This document shows positions 63,390 to 64,000 of a DNA stretch of 64,000 nt, in pieces (the stretch's first letter is position 1; each line of letters opens with the position of its first letter). Position numbers and translations under genes: made by a program. Below the pieces are notes generated by a model. It had not been told where the DNA came from. It saw only the letters and a list, made by a program, of their open reading frames with translations, and searched no databases. Location: the NCBI RefSeq assembly GCF_029360725.1, contig NZ_JARKMY010000010.1:700431-764430 (forward strand), given 5' to 3'. This DNA is from Chryseolinea sp. H1M3-3. GTDB taxonomy: Bacteria; Bacteroidota; Bacteroidia; Cytophagales; Cyclobacteriaceae.

Positions 63390-64000
63390 TTGGCTTCTCC
63401 TAACTTCATCGACTACGTTAAATTTTGTTCCCGCTCCGGCCACGGTGGGGCCGGTTTTTTGCATTTTCATCGTGAAAAATTCATCGAGAAAGGCGGCCCT
63501 GATGGTGGCAACGGAGGGCGTGGGGGCCACGTAATCCTAAGAGGTAATGCACAACTTTGGACACTCCTACATTTAAAATACAGAAAACATGTGATTGCCA
63601 GCAATGGTAATGGTGGAGAGGAACAAAACCGAACAGGCGCTGATGGCAAAGATGAAATTCTTGAAGTGCCATTGGGCACTGTAGCAAAGCGTGCGGACAC
63701 TGACGAAGTGCTTTTCGAAGTAACTGAGGATGGAAAAGAATATATTTTATCACCAGGTGGAAGAGGTGGAAAAGGAAATGCTTTTTTTGCTACGTCTACC
63801 AATCAGGCGCCGCAGCATGCACAACCTGGCGAAGCTGGTACGGAAGAATGGATTGTCCTTGAACTCAAACTATTAGCCGATGTAGGGTTGGTTGGATTTC
63901 CTAATGCGGGGAAGTCGACGTTGCTTTCAGTTGTATCAGCTGCAAAACCAAAAATTGGTGATTACCCGTTCACGACGCTTACGCCTAACCTGGGCGTGGT
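63390..64000 (+). CDS. obg: GTPase Obg (partial, runs off the right edge)
   Basis: 203 codons are visible. It starts at TTG 63390 (reading [12 protein letters not shown]), since no ATG precedes the conserved NFIDYVK start and the frame fits. The glycine-rich Obg fold ([49 protein letters not shown]) is followed by the G domain P-loop [10 protein letters not shown] and the switch region [14 protein letters not shown]. Obg is an essential ribosome-associated GTPase of growth control. The C-terminus is outside the window. Confidence 0.93.
   Translation, partial: MASPNFIDYVKFCSRSGHGGAGFLHFHREKFIEKGGPDGGNGGRGGHVILRGNAQLWTLLHLKYRKHVIASNGNGGEEQNRTGADGKDEILEVPLGTVAKRADTDEVLFEVTEDGKEYILSPGGRGGKGNAFFATSTNQAPQHAQPGEAGTEEWIVLELKLLADVGLVGFPNAGKSTLLSVVSAAKPKIGDYPFTTLTPNLGV

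Noticed and set aside
63078-63802. Long minus-strand ORFs across adk and obg
   Set aside because: Antisense to two strongly conserved genes; proline-rich product reflects the glycine-rich Obg reading frame.
1-64000. tRNA, rRNA, CRISPR, transposase or prophage genes
   Set aside because: Intergenic regions were read on both strands; no cloverleaf, direct-repeat array, terminal inverted repeats or integrase-like protein was recognised.

Overview
The window looks like a piece of a chromosome from a Bacteroidota bacterium, most likely a gliding Cytophagales relative. The evidence is a GldH gliding lipoprotein, a giant surface protein with the CHU_C-type (type IX secretion) C-terminal domain, the purD-ricT-gldH order, a DAHP synthase fused to chorismate mutase, many proteins with Bacteroidota-style signal peptides, and promoters of the TTTG-N19-TAnnTTTG class. 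No rRNA, tRNA, CRISPR array, prophage or insertion sequence was seen.

Layout. 1-7.1 kb (minus): an envelope cluster of a TPR/MORN-repeat protein and two DUF3857 proteins, one with an intact transglutaminase triad and one apparently without it. 7.3-11.6 kb (minus): the complete Phe/Tyr operon pheA-aminotransferase-tyrA-DAHPS/chorismate mutase, preceded by what reads as a textbook attenuator (promoter, a 20-residue leader peptide with eight consecutive Phe/Tyr codons, competing antiterminator and terminator). 11.7-17.7 kb (plus): a small lipoprotein, a 940-residue secreted protein, and a coupled gcvT-TPR-comB operon. 17.7-21.3 kb (minus): an acyltransferase-like membrane protein, then a BlaI repressor / M56 protease-amidase fusion / MazG operon with tandem operators inside its promoter. 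21.3-25.8 kb: a locus with DNA alkylation repair genes (AlkA, a 2OG-Fe oxygenase, a free-standing Ada metal-binding domain and an AraC-O6-methylguanine methyltransferase). 25.8-29.5 kb: a DUF1080 lipoprotein followed by three tandem copies of an unrecognised exported protein, one frameshifted and one internally deleted. 29.5-38.5 kb: accessory genes (methyltransferase, a frameshifted SPFH protein preceded by an unlisted 37-residue membrane peptide, lipoproteins, DUF1080, VOC, DinB, a frameshifted hydrolase, a Dabb protein and a sugar isomerase).

38.5-64 kb is mostly housekeeping: a GT3 glycogen synthase, ClpB, a second BlaI/M56 pair with different palindromic operators, gldH-ricT-purD, RecQ, KdsD, a mannose-1-phosphate guanylyltransferase, an M28 peptidase, glycine dehydrogenase GcvP, a CHASE3-GAF sensor without an output domain, uracil phosphoribosyltransferase, an M42-like peptidase, hypoxanthine phosphoribosyltransferase, adenylate kinase and the start of Obg.

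The strongest new signals are the Phe/Tyr attenuator before pheA and the BlaI/M56-amidase/MazG operon. Three genes between 27.7 and 37.0 kb are each broken by one base in a short homopolymer or dinucleotide step, which could be real decay or sequence error. All functional calls rest on reading motifs by eye; no database search was possible.
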